64,000 nt of DNA. It comes from Candidatus Zixiibacteriota bacterium. Its GTDB lineage: Bacteria; Zixibacteria; MSB-5A5; GN15; FEB-12. A program made the position numbers and the translations under genes. Positions within the stretch are counted from its first letter, which is position 1, and every line of letters starts with the position of its first letter. The stretch is from contig JAJRSF010000011.1 of the NCBI GenBank assembly GCA_024278935.1, forward strand, positions 22,458 to 86,457, written 5' to 3'. Below are positions 19,801 to 29,484 of this stretch, piece after piece. Below the pieces are notes generated by a model. That model had not been told where the DNA came from. It did not search any database and was given only the letters and a program-made list of their open reading frames with translations.

Positions 19801-20217
19801 TTAAATCACCTTTTGTATCGTTTGGTTTTTCTCTTTTGAGTCCATACCAAGCATGACCCGCCCAATTGCTTTTAACAACATTATGGCTAGAATTGTTGAA
19901 AAGCCATAAAGCAATAACATGACATCAAAATACTCAACAGACATTAAATAATAGCCTGAGACATATAAAAGAGGGAATTTTACTAAACCGAGAACAAGCA
20001 CCGAGGGACCATCAATACCGTCCGGCTTAAATGCTTCTTCGACAAATTTTTTCAGTAGCATTAAATTGACTAAACCCCAGACACCGCCTGAAAAGAACGC
20101 CAAACCATCCCAAAGTCCGTAATTAACCACTCCAAATACGAGAGCAACCAATAAAACTATTCCGGAGGTTTTTAATGTACGTTCTATAAAGTCTAAATCT
20201 AATCTACTTTGAATCAT
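19801..20217 (-). CDS. atpI: ATP synthase subunit I-like membrane protein
   Basis: A roughly 138-residue protein with about four hydrophobic helices, placed where atpI is usually found. I take the ATG at 20215-20217 (MIQSRLDLDFIERTL), which lies inside the last codons of atpZ; the frame stays open to 20250. AtpI-type proteins help assemble the c-ring. Sequence conservation in this family is low, so the call rests on length, hydrophobicity and position. Confidence 0.7.
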   Translation of the reverse strand: MIQSRLDLDFIERTLKTSGIVLLVALVFGVVNYGLWDGLAFFSGGVWGLVNLMLLKKFVEEAFKPDGIDGPSVLVLGLVKFPLLYVSGYYLMSVEYFDVMLLLYGFSTILAIMLLKAIGRVMLGMDSKEKNQTIQKVI

Positions 20218-20467
20218 TATCTTCTTTTTCAAAAGCTTCAGCTTTTTCAATCAATTTATATGTTTCTAAACCAGCTGAACCAAACCCTAAAATAACACCA
20301 ATAATCAATAAAATTGGTTCGGTATCAAACTTTGAGTCCAACCATCTACCACCAAACAAGCCAACCAATGGACCAGAAATCATAATTGCCGGTACCATCA
20401 TCAACACGCTTGTTTGTATTAAGTCGTTGTTTTTCTTATCTTTAGGGCTTTTGTTCAAGATGCCCAT
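20204..20467 (-). CDS. atpZ: AtpZ/AtpI family protein
   Basis: The 87-residue protein has two membrane helices. The first ends in ISGPLVGLFGGRWLDSKF, matching the conserved G-x-x-x-G-x-x-L-D pattern of AtpZ. It is the first gene of the atp operon and overlaps atpI. GAGG lies eight bases ahead of the ATG. AtpZ proteins are thought to bind magnesium or calcium or help Fo assembly. Confidence 0.82.
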   Translation of the reverse strand: MGILNKSPKDKKNNDLIQTSVLMMVPAIMISGPLVGLFGGRWLDSKFDTEPILLIIGVILGFGSAGLETYKLIEKAEAFEKEDNDSK

Positions 20468-20492
20468 ACGCTATACCTCAATAATCAGGGAG

Positions 20493-20520
20493 AATATACT
20501 GACGGCTCTATTAAAGTCAA
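20493..20520 (-). promoter_or_regulatory. promoter of the atp operon
   Basis: On the minus strand TTGACT (20515-20520), a 16-base spacer and TATATT (20493-20498) lie about 26 bases before the atpZ ATG. Confidence 0.65.
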
Positions 20521-20637
20521 CTCTTTTTTGTCTGTTTTCAACTAAAAAAGTGAAATAATTCTATTTTTTTCTCTTTCAAACTACGCCATAATCTAAGTTT
20601 GCATAGGTCTATGAAATCAGACTTTATTGGGAATCTT

Positions 20638-21063
20638 TTAGTGAAATTGTGGAAGAAGATAGAGCATGTAGTAAACCAACATGCCGGTAATCGAAACATA
20701 CATCCAGACAAACCAAATATATTTTGCTACTCTCTTATGTTTCTCAAAATTACCTGTAAATGCCTGCCTGACAATATAGATTATAAACGGCAACTGCACC
20801 GCCGCAAGTATGACATGCGGTATAAGTATGATAAAATAAACGGTACGAGTCCAATCATGAAACGGATATGGCACCGAGCCGACTTCAAAATGATAAATCA
20901 GATACGACACCAGAAAGGTCGCCGTAGAACACAAAGCAGCTACCATAAACTTTTTATGTCGCTCCTTGTTCCCTTTTTTAATATTGATAAACCCAAAAGT
21001 GAGCAAAATTGCTGATGTCATGTTCAGCAAAACATTGAGTGTCGGAAGGTCTGTAAAGTGCAT
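20638..21063 (-). CDS. DUF420 membrane protein
   Basis: The 141-residue protein has four predicted membrane helices and the DUF420 hallmarks: LNMTSAILLTFGFINIKKGNKERHKKFM near the start, the middle YLIYHFEVGS and FEKHKRVAKYIWFVWMYVSITGMLVYYMLY near the end. Three histidines lie near the membrane faces. DUF420 genes accompany haem-copper oxidase and haem A synthase genes and may help oxidase maturation. It follows the broken SCO gene and ctaA. Confidence 0.85.
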   Translation of the reverse strand: MHFTDLPTLNVLLNMTSAILLTFGFINIKKGNKERHKKFMVAALCSTATFLVSYLIYHFEVGSVPYPFHDWTRTVYFIILIPHVILAAVQLPFIIYIVRQAFTGNFEKHKRVAKYIWFVWMYVSITGMLVYYMLYLLPQFH

Positions 21064-21067
21064 ATCG

Positions 21068-21652
21068 CTATAACATCCGTTCGATATCGTTTTGAAGTTT
21101 TAAAATTGACTCTTTTTCAATTCCGCTATAATCACCACGAATCTGCCCATCATAATCAACTAAAATAAACTTGGTCGAATGCGCCCCGGGGAGATCATCG
21201 GCTCCCAATTTAAAGCCACCCTCACACAAAAGTATTACTGCGTTCATCTGAGCCGACAAAAAGACCCAACGGTCATCGTCGATACCTTGTTCGACCGCAT
21301 AATTTTATAAAGCAAGCAGCGTGTCATATTCAGGGTCTACCGAAACCGAGACAAACTGTACCTTTGGCTGATTTTCAAAATGACGATACAACTCCCCCAT
21401 CAAATTCGACATAATCGGGCAGGGACCTTTACAACGGGTAAACATAAAATCGACAACGCTCAGCTTCCCTTTCATATTTTCCAACCCAAAAGGGACTGAG
21501 TCCTGCGTGACAAACTCAAACTGTGGCACTTCTGTAAAATACGGCAAAGTATTTTCGCTCTCAGATTGTTCGTACAAAAATTTGCTCGCAATGCCGATTC
21601 CGACAAGAGCAATTATTATGACAAAAGTTCGGATAATAACAATAGGTCTCAT
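21068..21652 (-). pseudogene. SCO1/SenC/PrrC-like copper chaperone interrupted by an in-frame TAA
   Basis: The frame encodes a 193-residue SCO-type thioredoxin fold with an N-terminal membrane anchor, the copper motif CKGPCP (Cys74, Cys78) and the later ligand His in GAHSTKFILVD. A TAA at 21305-21307 (codon 116) breaks it: the text reads DTLLAL-stop-NYAVEQGIDDDRW, with both sides in the same frame and both typical of SCO. The stop removes the His ligand, so the truncated product could not bind copper normally. A complete second SCO gene is at 26456-27316. Either a recent nonsense mutation, a sequencing error, or readthrough could be behind it. Confidence 0.8.
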
Positions 21653-21655
21653 GCT

Positions 21656-22576
21656 TTAATTCTTTTCTAATTTTTGAACGCTTAGATATAATAACAACAC
21701 TGCTCCAATAAACAATGATGCTACCCACAAATGAAAGACCTGTGTAATCGGTTGAGTTGCTACCACCATAAAAGTGACACCGATAATCAACTGTACCGTC
21801 ACCGCTCCTGCCATAAACAGAATCGAACGACGAGCCAAAAGTGTCAGTTGTTCTTTATGCTTGAGACATTTCACGGCTACATGCAATCCAAAAGCAACTA
21901 CAAATACGCCAACAGTCATATGCATATGGTTAAACATACCGACTTTACTCAGCCATTCAATTGATGTTAAGTTCGGAAATTCACGCATTGCCATTTCAAT
22001 ACCAGAACGTACTTGGGTACCGATTAAAAGTTGTACAAAGCCGGCAATCCATAACACTTTGATCTGCCCCGAAAGTTTGACCGGGAGCTTTTCTTTGACT
22101 TCTTCTTTTTCGTCTTGATAAGCATGGAATGTCGCATATATCATGAGCGATACGATTAGCAAGGCAAGCAACATATGCACCGTAATTACCACAGGTTCAA
22201 GCAACGATGAAATAACTTTGGCACCTTGCAGACCTGTTATAGCAGTAAGTAAAGCTGCCGCACTTGTAGCGTACAGAACTTTTTTATTATCTCTGAATTT
22301 CATAATAGCCCACACCGCCACAGTCAGTATAAGTAGCCCGACTAACATACCGCAAACTCTGTTAGAGTACTCTATCCAAGCTAATGTTATGTTAAACTGA
22401 TCGACCATTTCAGGTGGAACTTGGTCTAGTGATGTTGGCGGAATCCATCGTCCGAAACAGGTCGGCCAGTCAGGACAGCCTAATCCGGCGCCTGATACTC
22501 GTACCAGTCCCCCGACAAAAATGAGCATGTATGTTGCAATTGTTGTGAAAAAAGAAAACTTGCGGAATGATTTCAT
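21656..22576 (-). CDS. ctaA: haem A synthase (CtaA/Cox15)
   Basis: CtaA oxidises the methyl group of haem O to give haem A for aa3/caa3 oxidases. The protein has about eight membrane helices and the family motif GGLVRVSGAGLGCPDWPTCFG near the N-terminus, plus EYSNRVCGML and histidines in MFNHMHMTVG and VFHLWVAS. I chose the ATG at 22574-22576 (MKSFRKFSFF), six bases after GAGG, over the in-frame TTG at 22618. That gives 306 residues. The downstream SCO and DUF420 genes follow closely. Confidence 0.93.
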   Translation of the reverse strand: MKSFRKFSFFTTIATYMLIFVGGLVRVSGAGLGCPDWPTCFGRWIPPTSLDQVPPEMVDQFNITLAWIEYSNRVCGMLVGLLILTVAVWAIMKFRDNKKVLYATSAAALLTAITGLQGAKVISSLLEPVVITVHMLLALLIVSLMIYATFHAYQDEKEEVKEKLPVKLSGQIKVLWIAGFVQLLIGTQVRSGIEMAMREFPNLTSIEWLSKVGMFNHMHMTVGVFVVAFGLHVAVKCLKHKEQLTLLARRSILFMAGAVTVQLIIGVTFMVVATQPITQVFHLWVASLFIGAVLLLYLSVQKLEKN

Positions 22577-22602
22577 CTGATCCTCATCATGTAAATATTT
22601 TA

Positions 22603-22658
22603 TGTACGGTACGTACAATATTCACATAAATGATAGATTAATACGCACGCCCAATCAA
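22603..22658 (-). promoter_or_regulatory. promoter and possible operator of ctaA
   Basis: On the minus strand TTGATT (22653-22658), a 17-base spacer and TATCAT (22630-22635) precede ctaA. Just downstream, about where transcription would begin, lies the imperfect palindrome TGTACGTACCGTACA (22603-22617), with arms TGTAC and GTACA, placed where a repressor could bind. The operator idea is an inference. Confidence 0.5.
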
Positions 22659-22670
22659 GTTAATTGTTTT

Positions 22671-22710
22671 GTATGGAAGGTCTCGCTTTTGAGACCTGCC
22701 TTTTTATTTA
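22671..22710 (-). repeat. GGCAGGTC palindrome element, copy 1
   Basis: On the minus strand an A-rich lead is followed by GGCAGGTCTC-AAAAGC-GAGACCTTCC and ATACAA. The copy at 53466-53502 on the plus strand has nearly the same sequence, and 60774-60796 has the same outer arms with a changed centre. The T-run is on the plus-strand side, where no gene is transcribed. Confidence 0.65.
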
Positions 22711-22713
22711 TTT

Positions 22714-23154
22714 TTAGTGTGTCGTATCTATGACCACATCGGTTGTATCGGTTGAGATTGACAATGAATCTGCTATAGCGTGGGTCGTTGTATCGGCTGG
22801 CAGAGAATCGTAAATAACGGCATCTCTGATAGCTCCGGATTTAATCTCGTATATATCACCCCGTCTGAGTGTATCAAACATTGTGATAACGATAAAAATT
22901 GCCAGAAAAACTATAGCCGAAAGAAATAACAGCAGATACAGTTTATTGTCATATTTCAAATGCATAAAATACATCGCAACCAGCGATGCTTTTATAGTCG
23001 CGATAGCCATCGCTATCAATAAATTGTAAGCTCCAAAATCTATCCCGGCAGCATAGACTGTGCCGGCTGTAAGAAATATAAGTATTGATCCGATCCCTAA
23101 ATAAATAGAAAGCGGAAGTACATGTGGTTCGTTTGTATGCGTATTTTCAGTCAT
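22714..23154 (-). CDS. ctaF: cytochrome c oxidase subunit IV-type protein
   Basis: The 146-residue protein has three membrane helices and the prokaryotic COX4 features: LLIAMAIATIKASLVAMYFMHLKYD in helix 2, then LYLLLFLSAIVFLAIFIVITMFD. After the last helix comes an extra tail of about 45 residues rich in Asp, Thr and Ser, not present in most family members. It is the last gene of the caa3 oxidase cluster. Confidence 0.85.
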   Translation of the reverse strand: MTENTHTNEPHVLPLSIYLGIGSILIFLTAGTVYAAGIDFGAYNLLIAMAIATIKASLVAMYFMHLKYDNKLYLLLFLSAIVFLAIFIVITMFDTLRRGDIYEIKSGAIRDAVIYDSLPADTTTHAIADSLSISTDTTDVVIDTTH

Positions 23155-23161
23155 AATCTAT

Positions 23162-23812
23162 CTACCCTACCAAGTAAAATAATGGAAATAGGAAAATCCA
23201 AATTAAATCAACTAAATGCCAGTATAAACCGGTCATTTCTATATGAGTATAATATTGCGGGGAAAACTTACCCTGCTTCGTTTTAACAATCAGCCATAGA
23301 ATCAAACACATTCCAACAAAGACATGAATACCATGCAGTCCTGTCATCAAAAAATATGCCGAGAAAAATACATGCGGATTGGTGCCTTCGATTCCGGTAA
23401 ATGTATAAAAATGCCCTGGAAGTTGTCCAAGGTGAAACTTATGGGCATATTCGAAATATTTTACAACCATAAAAGTACCCGCTAAACCAAAAGTCGAAAC
23501 CAAGTACCAGACTGTTTGTTTTAATCTGCCAAGCTGAATAGAGCGTATAGCAAGTGCCATTGTAATTGATGATGTAATCAAGACTATTGTATTTGTTGTC
23601 CCCATAGTAACATCTAAAACGGTATGAGCATTGATAAACATTTCAGGATACCAAGAACGGTATATTGCATAAAAGACAAAGAGACCGCCAAAGAGTAAAA
23701 TTTCGGTTAATAAAAACAACCACATTCCAAGTTTTGCTGATTCCCGTTGCTGTTCGGCATCGGAAAAATGATGTTGCAAAAATTCAGGATGATCGCTGTG
23801 AGATTGGCTCAT
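23162..23812 (-). CDS. coxC: cytochrome c oxidase subunit III
   Basis: The 216-residue protein has the helices and motifs of oxidase subunit III: AKLGMWLFLLTEILLFGGLFVFYAIYR, NTIVLITSSITMALA, the GLHGIHVFVGM helix and YWHLVDLIWIFLFPLFYL at the C-terminus. It lies between coxA and the subunit IV gene. Confidence 0.95.
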   Translation of the reverse strand: MSQSHSDHPEFLQHHFSDAEQQRESAKLGMWLFLLTEILLFGGLFVFYAIYRSWYPEMFINAHTVLDVTMGTTNTIVLITSSITMALAIRSIQLGRLKQTVWYLVSTFGLAGTFMVVKYFEYAHKFHLGQLPGHFYTFTGIEGTNPHVFFSAYFLMTGLHGIHVFVGMCLILWLIVKTKQGKFSPQYYTHIEMTGLYWHLVDLIWIFLFPLFYLVG

Positions 23813-23815
23813 ATA

Positions 23816-25432
23816 TTAGTTCTCCGTCAATGTGCTTTTAGCAACAACTTTGTCATAATCGTATGGACCATGATCAGTAATTGGAATTGTTTCAAAATTA
23901 TGTTCCGGTGGAGGTGATGTAATTTGCCATTCATGTGTCAATGCTCCCCAAGGATTATTTCCGGCAGGTTTACCATTGTACAATGAACGAATCAGGTAAT
24001 ACGCCATCAAACAGAAACCTACTGCCATCACCCAGGAACCGTAAGTTGAAAATGCGTGGAATGGTCGGAACGCTTCATCATACAGATGATATCGTCTTGG
24101 CATCCCCTGCGCACCCATAATAAACTGGGTAAAGAATGTCATGTTGAAACCTACAAATATCAAGCCACAAGAAATTTTAGCTAACGTTTCGTTATACATC
24201 CGTCCCCACATTTTTGGCCACCAATGATGTAAGCCTCCTAAGAAAGCAATCACAGTTCCGCCAACCATTACATAATGGAAGTGAGCGACAATAAAGTATG
24301 TATCATGCAAATGTATATCAACCGACAAAGCTCCTAAGAAAATACCTGTGAGACCACCGATTGAGAAAAGGAATAAAAACGCCAAGGTATATAACATCGG
24401 AGTTGTAAATGCTATCGAGCCTTTATATAACGTAGCGACCCAGTTGAAAACTTTGATACCCGATGGTATCGCTACAAAGAATGTCAGAAACGAAAATATC
24501 ATCGCAGCAAGTTCAGATTGACCCGAGGTAAACATATGATGACCCCAGACAATAAAACTGGCAAAGGCAATACCGAGTGATGAATAAGCTATCGCTTTGT
24601 AACCAAAAATCTTTTTATGCGAATGAGCTGTTATCATTTCAGAAATAATTGCCATACCCGGAAGAATCATAATATACACAGCAGGATGCGAGTAGAACCA
24701 GAAGAAGTGCTGGTACAGCACCGGATCTCCTCCCATGGCAGGATCAAAAATACCAATCCCAACAACACGTTCAATTATAAGTAACAGAAGGGTAATACCA
24801 AGCACCGGAGCTGCCAGTACCTGAATCAAAGCAGTCGCATACATACCCCATACAAACAGAGGCATCTTAAACCAGGTCATACCCGGCGATCGAAGTTTAT
24901 GTACCGTTACAATAAAGTTTAGTCCGGTACAAATCGACGAGAAGCCTAAGATAAAAGCCCCAAGCGTTATCGAAATAACAGAGGTCGACGTTGTCGTTGA
25001 ATACGGTGTATAAAATGTCCAACCGGTATCTACACCACCTGCCACCAATGAGAACACCGCAAACAAGGCACCAACCATATAGATATACCAACTAGCCAAG
25101 TTAAGCCGAGGGAATGCTACATCCTTTGCCCCAATCATTATGGGCAGGATAAAGTTTCCTAAGATTGCGGGAATCGCGGGGATAATAAAAAGGAAAATCA
25201 TTATCGCCCCATGCAGTGTGAAGAACTGGTTATACATATCAGAGTCGATATAAAGTTTATCCGGCGTCAGAAGTTCTAAACGAAGCAGAACAGCAAACAT
25301 TCCACCAACAAAGAAAAAGAACATAATTGAAAGGAGATACAAAATCCCAATTCGTTTATGATCTACAGTTGTAAGCCAGGATTTGATTCCCTTTTTACAA
25401 TTTAAGTAATGTGTCTCTGGCATTTTATTCAT
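23816..25432 (-). CDS. coxA: cytochrome c oxidase subunit I
   Basis: This is the haem-copper catalytic subunit, 538 residues with twelve membrane helices. It carries the CuB and haem ligand regions [27 protein letters not shown] and [19 protein letters not shown]. The YSHPAVY motif with the cross-linked Tyr marks it as an A-type oxygen reductase. Its ATG overlaps the coxB stop by eight bases; a second ATG three codons later is also possible. It reduces oxygen to water and pumps protons. Confidence 0.97.
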   Translation of the reverse strand: MNKMPETHYLNCKKGIKSWLTTVDHKRIGILYLLSIMFFFFVGGMFAVLLRLELLTPDKLYIDSDMYNQFFTLHGAIMIFLFIIPAIPAILGNFILPIMIGAKDVAFPRLNLASWYIYMVGALFAVFSLVAGGVDTGWTFYTPYSTTTSTSVISITLGAFILGFSSICTGLNFIVTVHKLRSPGMTWFKMPLFVWGMYATALIQVLAAPVLGITLLLLIIERVVGIGIFDPAMGGDPVLYQHFFWFYSHPAVYIMILPGMAIISEMITAHSHKKIFGYKAIAYSSLGIAFASFIVWGHHMFTSGQSELAAMIFSFLTFFVAIPSGIKVFNWVATLYKGSIAFTTPMLYTLAFLFLFSIGGLTGIFLGALSVDIHLHDTYFIVAHFHYVMVGGTVIAFLGGLHHWWPKMWGRMYNETLAKISCGLIFVGFNMTFFTQFIMGAQGMPRRYHLYDEAFRPFHAFSTYGSWVMAVGFCLMAYYLIRSLYNGKPAGNNPWGALTHEWQITSPPPEHNFETIPITDHGPYDYDKVVAKSTLTEN

Positions 25433-26432
25433 TTTTCAAACTTTCATCTTCTTGTAAGCTCTCATCTTTAATAAAGCTTTTATCTTCTTGCAGTGATTTT
25501 ATATACGCAATTAAAGCATCAATCTGTTTGTCTTTTAAGATACCTTGGAAAGTCGGCATCACAGGTTGATAGCCTGCGGTAATTTTTTTCATCGGATTTA
25601 ATATTGATTCACGAATATAGTTTTCATCTACAATAATTGATGTACCGTCGCTTAATTTTTCTTCTTTGCCAAACAAATTATTCCATGGAGGACCGGTTGA
25701 ATTGGAACCGTCAATTTTGTGACAAGTGATACATGCTTTGGAAACATACAGTTTGGCACCAAAATCTTCGAGTGTCATTCCTTCACCGGAGAAGGCTAAG
25801 TCTTCCGACCATTTTTCAAACTCTTCTTCTGTAACGACTCGAACTTTGCCAATCATTTCAGAATGCCCTTTACCACAAAATTCAGCACAGTACAATGTAT
25901 AATCGCCAACTTTTGTTGCTTCAAACCATGTGATAGAATATCTGTTTGGGAGGACATCCATCTTGACCCTGAATTCAGGTACAAAAAATGAATGGATAAC
26001 ATCTTTGGAGTCCATAAGAAGTTTGATAGGTTTGTTAACCGGCACAACGATTTCATTGACCGAGTTGCCACCTTCAGGATAGTCAAACGACCAGAACCAT
26101 TTTTGCCCGGTCACTTTAATTTCGTAAGCATCTTTTGGAATAACAGAAATTTTCATATACGTTTTAAAACCCCAGACAAAAACAATCATGACCAAAATCA
26201 ATGGAACAGCTGTCCAGAAAATTTCAAGTTTCAGATTATGATCCAGTCCATCAGTTTTATGTGCAACAGCATCAGCACGTCTGCGGTATTTAATAGAAAA
26301 ATATGTCGTTAAGCCGATAACAATCGTAAAAATAATTATTGACGCATACAGAATAAAATAAAAGAGTCCGTCTACTTCACTTGCGATAGTTGAATTGCCC
26401 GGTGGCATCCAAAATGTTCCCGTTGTATCCAT
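25425..26432 (-). CDS. coxB: cytochrome c oxidase subunit II with fused cytochrome c domain (caa3 type)
   Basis: The 335-residue protein has two N-terminal membrane helices, then a cupredoxin domain with the CuA ligands His147 (VIHSFF), Cys182, Cys186, His190 and Met193 in [13 protein letters not shown]. It continues into a C-terminal cytochrome c domain with CITCH (Cys234, Cys237, His238) and a likely Met ligand in QPVMPTF. The fusion defines a caa3 oxidase. A repeated acidic tail ([13 protein letters not shown]) ends it. It follows SCO1 in the operon. Confidence 0.96.
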   Translation of the reverse strand: MDTTGTFWMPPGNSTIASEVDGLFYFILYASIIIFTIVIGLTTYFSIKYRRRADAVAHKTDGLDHNLKLEIFWTAVPLILVMIVFVWGFKTYMKISVIPKDAYEIKVTGQKWFWSFDYPEGGNSVNEIVVPVNKPIKLLMDSKDVIHSFFVPEFRVKMDVLPNRYSITWFEATKVGDYTLYCAEFCGKGHSEMIGKVRVVTEEEFEKWSEDLAFSGEGMTLEDFGAKLYVSKACITCHKIDGSNSTGPPWNNLFGKEEKLSDGTSIIVDENYIRESILNPMKKITAGYQPVMPTFQGILKDKQIDALIAYIKSLQEDKSFIKDESLQEDESLKNE

Positions 26433-26455
26433 AAAATTTAATTTCCTCTATCTTT

Positions 26456-27316
26456 TTAATACGCGGCGGCAGAAATTGTTTTTTTCTTTTTTCGCCGTTC
26501 CCGATATAAAAGTAATCCTACCATACCTGCTACCAAAACCAATGTTACTGCTCCGCCTAAACGCATAACGTTTCCGGCAAAAACAACATACCCTTTTGCA
26601 TCAGGGTCATAATGATAACAGAACAAAATAATTCTATCTATAGTATTTCCGATCTTGCCTTCCGATGCTTCCAGTAGACCAAATCTTAAATCATTCACTT
26701 TATATTCAACACCATAAAGATAGCGACTGATTTTTCCATTTGGTGACAAAAGATAAATCACAGCAGGATGAGCATATTGTTTTATGTTGTCATCATACTT
26801 GTATTGAAAGCCAACAGCATCGGCAAGTTTTTTAACCTGAACCGAATCAGATGTTAAAAACGACCAGCCATCTTTGGCTGATGGAATATCTAATGCAGTC
26901 AGATAATTTGCTTTTTTAGATGCTGCCAGATTAAAATCTTCTCGGTGATTTATACTGACCGAAACCATTTTATAATCTTTTCCGGGCAACAGCTTTAGTT
27001 CTTTAACCGAATTTATAATTCCATTAAAGACCAAATTACAAAGCATTGGACATTCATAATACCCAAGCATTAACAAAACCGGCTGTTCTTCATCAAAATA
27101 AGAACCGATTGTCACTTGCTGTCCGAGATCATTGGTGAAAACTAAATCGAGAGGAATATGTTCGCCAAGATGCTCGATAACATCAACACCTTCAAGCTCA
27201 GGCACTTTATCTTCAATCACTTGTGCTGAGACTGGCAAAGCCAAGACTACAAGGGTCACATAGACCCAAATTGAACATGTTAAAAATAGACCGGACTTAT
27301 TCTTCATTCTTTTCAC
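26456..27316 (-). CDS. SCO1/SenC/PrrC copper chaperone
   Basis: SCO proteins deliver copper to the CuA site of the oxidase. This 286-residue protein has a signal sequence, the motif CPMLC (Cys89 and Cys93) and His183 in QYAHPAVIYLL, all needed for copper binding. Unlike most SCO proteins it has a C-terminal membrane helix (about 248-270) with a very basic tail (RERRKKKK), so it is anchored at the C-terminus as well. It lies directly ahead of coxB, the subunit that receives the copper. Confidence 0.93.
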   Translation of the reverse strand: MKRMKNKSGLFLTCSIWVYVTLVVLALPVSAQVIEDKVPELEGVDVIEHLGEHIPLDLVFTNDLGQQVTIGSYFDEEQPVLLMLGYYECPMLCNLVFNGIINSVKELKLLPGKDYKMVSVSINHREDFNLAASKKANYLTALDIPSAKDGWSFLTSDSVQVKKLADAVGFQYKYDDNIKQYAHPAVIYLLSPNGKISRYLYGVEYKVNDLRFGLLEASEGKIGNTIDRIILFCYHYDPDAKGYVVFAGNVMRLGGAVTLVLVAGMVGLLLYRERRKKKKTISAAAY

Positions 27317-27338
27317 ACTTACTTAAAAATTATAAAAG

Positions 27339-27641
27339 TTATTTACTGCTTGAATTTTCTTTTAGATATAGTTCCATCGCATCAGCGATAGGAATTGAAT
27401 AAACTTGTTTTGTAGAGTCTACCAGTTGGTATGATGTCAGTACTTTGTTTTCTCTAGCTTGAAGTTCGGCAAGTGAAATAGATTTCGGTTTGAGAACTTC
27501 GTCATACACCACAGCTTCTTTTTCAATCAAGAAATATTCATTGAGGAGTACCATAGATATAGCAAGAAATGCAATTATAGCAAATCCTACAATAGTTAAT
27601 TGTTTGACATTTACATCTTTTTTTTCGTATCCGGCACTCAT
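27339..27641 (-). CDS. small single-helix membrane protein in the ACIII-oxidase operon
   Basis: The 100-residue protein has one membrane helix at about residues 14-34 and a periplasmic part with a run ADAMELYLKENSSSK at its end. I do not recognise a domain. It sits between actF and SCO1 with short gaps, so it is probably a small accessory or assembly factor of the respiratory complexes. Confidence 0.7.
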   Translation of the reverse strand: MSAGYEKKDVNVKQLTIVGFAIIAFLAISMVLLNEYFLIEKEAVVYDEVLKPKSISLAELQARENKVLTSYQLVDSTKQVYSIPIADAMELYLKENSSSK

Positions 27642-27650
27642 AATAATATC

Positions 27651-28862
27651 CTATGTATTTTGGAACTTCATAGATTCGTTAAGGGATGGGTCTTTCACCG
27701 GAATAATAGCATTGGCAGTAAGTTGTTTCCAGAAGAACCAGAAGAAAATCCCGCCGATACCAATTATCGGAGCTATATCATACATTGTAAAGTCAAAGAC
27801 AACCCGCGAGCCATCTTCGTTTAAACCGGTCGGCATAATGATCCAGTAAAAATCGACAAAACGCATAGCGAAAATCCACAATGATATAAACACCATAAAT
27901 TTCAAATTCCGTTTTGCTGCTCTGGTAATAAGAGCTAAAAATGGGAATACAAAATGTCCGTAGATAAGAACCATCGAGACAATCTCCCAACTGTTACCCC
28001 AACGATATAAGAACCAATAGTTTTCTTCAGGAAGGTTGGCATACCAGATTAAGAAATATTGCGACCCAGCCATGTATGACCAGAAAATAATAAAGGCAAA
28101 TATAAATTTACCAATATCCTGGTAATGTTCAACGGTGACAACATCGCCTAAAACATTTTGCGACCTCAAATACATCAGAAAAACAAATAAGAATGTCAGC
28201 CCAGACAAAAAGATACCGGAGAAAAAGTATACTCCAAAAATTGTCGAGAACCAATGAGCATCCAAAGACATCATCCAGTCAAACGACGCAAAAGTTGTCG
28301 TTAAAGCAAAAAGGATAAGTCCCGGTGCTGCTAATTTTTTATATGCTAATTTATAATCTGCTCCGGTAGAATCTTGCTCGACTGATTTTTTGCGAAGTAA
28401 GAATGAGAAAATAGTCCAGACAGCAAGATAGAAAAATGCCCTGATAAAGAAAAACGTTTCGTTTAAGTAGCCCTGCTTCTCATGTATCAGTGCATCATAG
28501 CTCGGTGAATTAGGATCCATCACTTCGGCATGACTCCAGTGATACATTTCATGTAGCCCAAAAACAATCGGTATAAACAGCAAAACAAAAACAGGCATTG
28601 TTGCCGCCATATTTTCTGTTATACGTCTAATAACTGTCGACCAGGTAGCGTTGGTAATATGGTGAAGCATTGTAATAAACATTCCGCCTAGAGCTACTGA
28701 AAGCCAGAAAATATAAGCGGTAAGATAATTAGAATAAAAATGAGCGGAGTCCTGCATAAAGCCTAACACAGAGATAGCTAAAAAGACAACCCCTAGTATC
28801 AGTGCGACAGTTCCAATTTTACCTGAGTCAGTAATTTTATATGTATTGGTATCAAACTTCAT
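27651..28862 (-). CDS. actF: Alternative Complex III, membrane subunit ActF
   Basis: The 403-residue protein has about ten membrane helices and belongs to the NrfD/PsrC-like family. Recognisable parts are MLHHITNATWSTVIRRITEN and YHWSHAEVMDPNSP in the first third and the SYMAGSQYFLIWYANLPEENYWF block in the second. ActF is one of the two large membrane subunits of the ACIII quinol:cytochrome c oxidoreductase. It follows actE. Confidence 0.9.
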   Translation of the reverse strand: MKFDTNTYKITDSGKIGTVALILGVVFLAISVLGFMQDSAHFYSNYLTAYIFWLSVALGGMFITMLHHITNATWSTVIRRITENMAATMPVFVLLFIPIVFGLHEMYHWSHAEVMDPNSPSYDALIHEKQGYLNETFFFIRAFFYLAVWTIFSFLLRKKSVEQDSTGADYKLAYKKLAAPGLILFALTTTFASFDWMMSLDAHWFSTIFGVYFFSGIFLSGLTFLFVFLMYLRSQNVLGDVVTVEHYQDIGKFIFAFIIFWSYMAGSQYFLIWYANLPEENYWFLYRWGNSWEIVSMVLIYGHFVFPFLALITRAAKRNLKFMVFISLWIFAMRFVDFYWIIMPTGLNEDGSRVVFDFTMYDIAPIIGIGGIFFWFFWKQLTANAIIPVKDPSLNESMKFQNT

Positions 28863-28868
28863 AATCTT

Positions 28869-29480
28869 TTAGAGGCTCCCTCGTTCACTTTGTGGAACAT
28901 CTTGTAATGTTGCATTTTGACTTCTTTGTAACGCTTTAAAATAAGCGATAATCGCCCAGCGGTCTTCTACCGGAATCTGATATTTATATGGTGGCATATT
29001 TCGAACACCGTTTGTAATAACATCAAAGATCCGTCCGGTTGGATATACTTTTATAGAATCAGAATGGAATGATGGCGGAGGAACCATGCCACGCTCAACA
29101 ACGATACCACGACCGTTACCAATTTGTCCATGACAAGGTGAGCAGTAAATACCATATCGTTCCTGACCACGCTTGAGTAGCTCCATATTAAAAGCTATCT
29201 GTTTTGGGAACCCATTTATAAAATCACCCTCAGAATCTTTACCAAAGTGAAATTGTGTATCATCTTTTAAGAGACCACGAGCAACAGTACCTTCGACGAT
29301 AGGACGCATAGTGGCACCATCTTCAAAATAGTTAGACTCTGCCTGCGGACGGTATTTTTCCTGATTATCCATATTCGGATTTAAGTGAATAGGTTCTTTA
29401 TTAGAAGGTCTGCCTTGATAGCATCCTGCGACTGTCAGTAGAACCAACAGCAAGGCAAAAGTTGTGATATGTGAAGTCAT
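28869..29480 (-). CDS. actE: Alternative Complex III, monohaem cytochrome c ActE
   Basis: The protein is a lipoprotein with the lipobox LLTVAGC and a cytochrome c domain with one haem site, CSPCH, followed by IGNGRGIVVERGMVPPPSFHSD and VRNMPPYKYQIPVEDRWAIIAYFKALQRSQ. The Met in NMPPYKYQI is the likely axial ligand. I chose the ATG at 29478-29480 (MTSHITTF) because AAAGGTGA lies eight bases upstream and it gives a proper signal peptide; the frame is open to 29531. It overlaps the actD stop by a few bases from the upstream side. Confidence 0.9.
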   Translation of the reverse strand: MTSHITTFALLLVLLTVAGCYQGRPSNKEPIHLNPNMDNQEKYRPQAESNYFEDGATMRPIVEGTVARGLLKDDTQFHFGKDSEGDFINGFPKQIAFNMELLKRGQERYGIYCSPCHGQIGNGRGIVVERGMVPPPSFHSDSIKVYPTGRIFDVITNGVRNMPPYKYQIPVEDRWAIIAYFKALQRSQNATLQDVPQSERGSL

Positions 29481-29484
29481 ATTT

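Noticed and set aside
22671..22710. Terminator of the subunit IV oxidase gene
   Set aside because: The T-run is on the wrong side for minus-strand transcription, so I listed it as a repeat.
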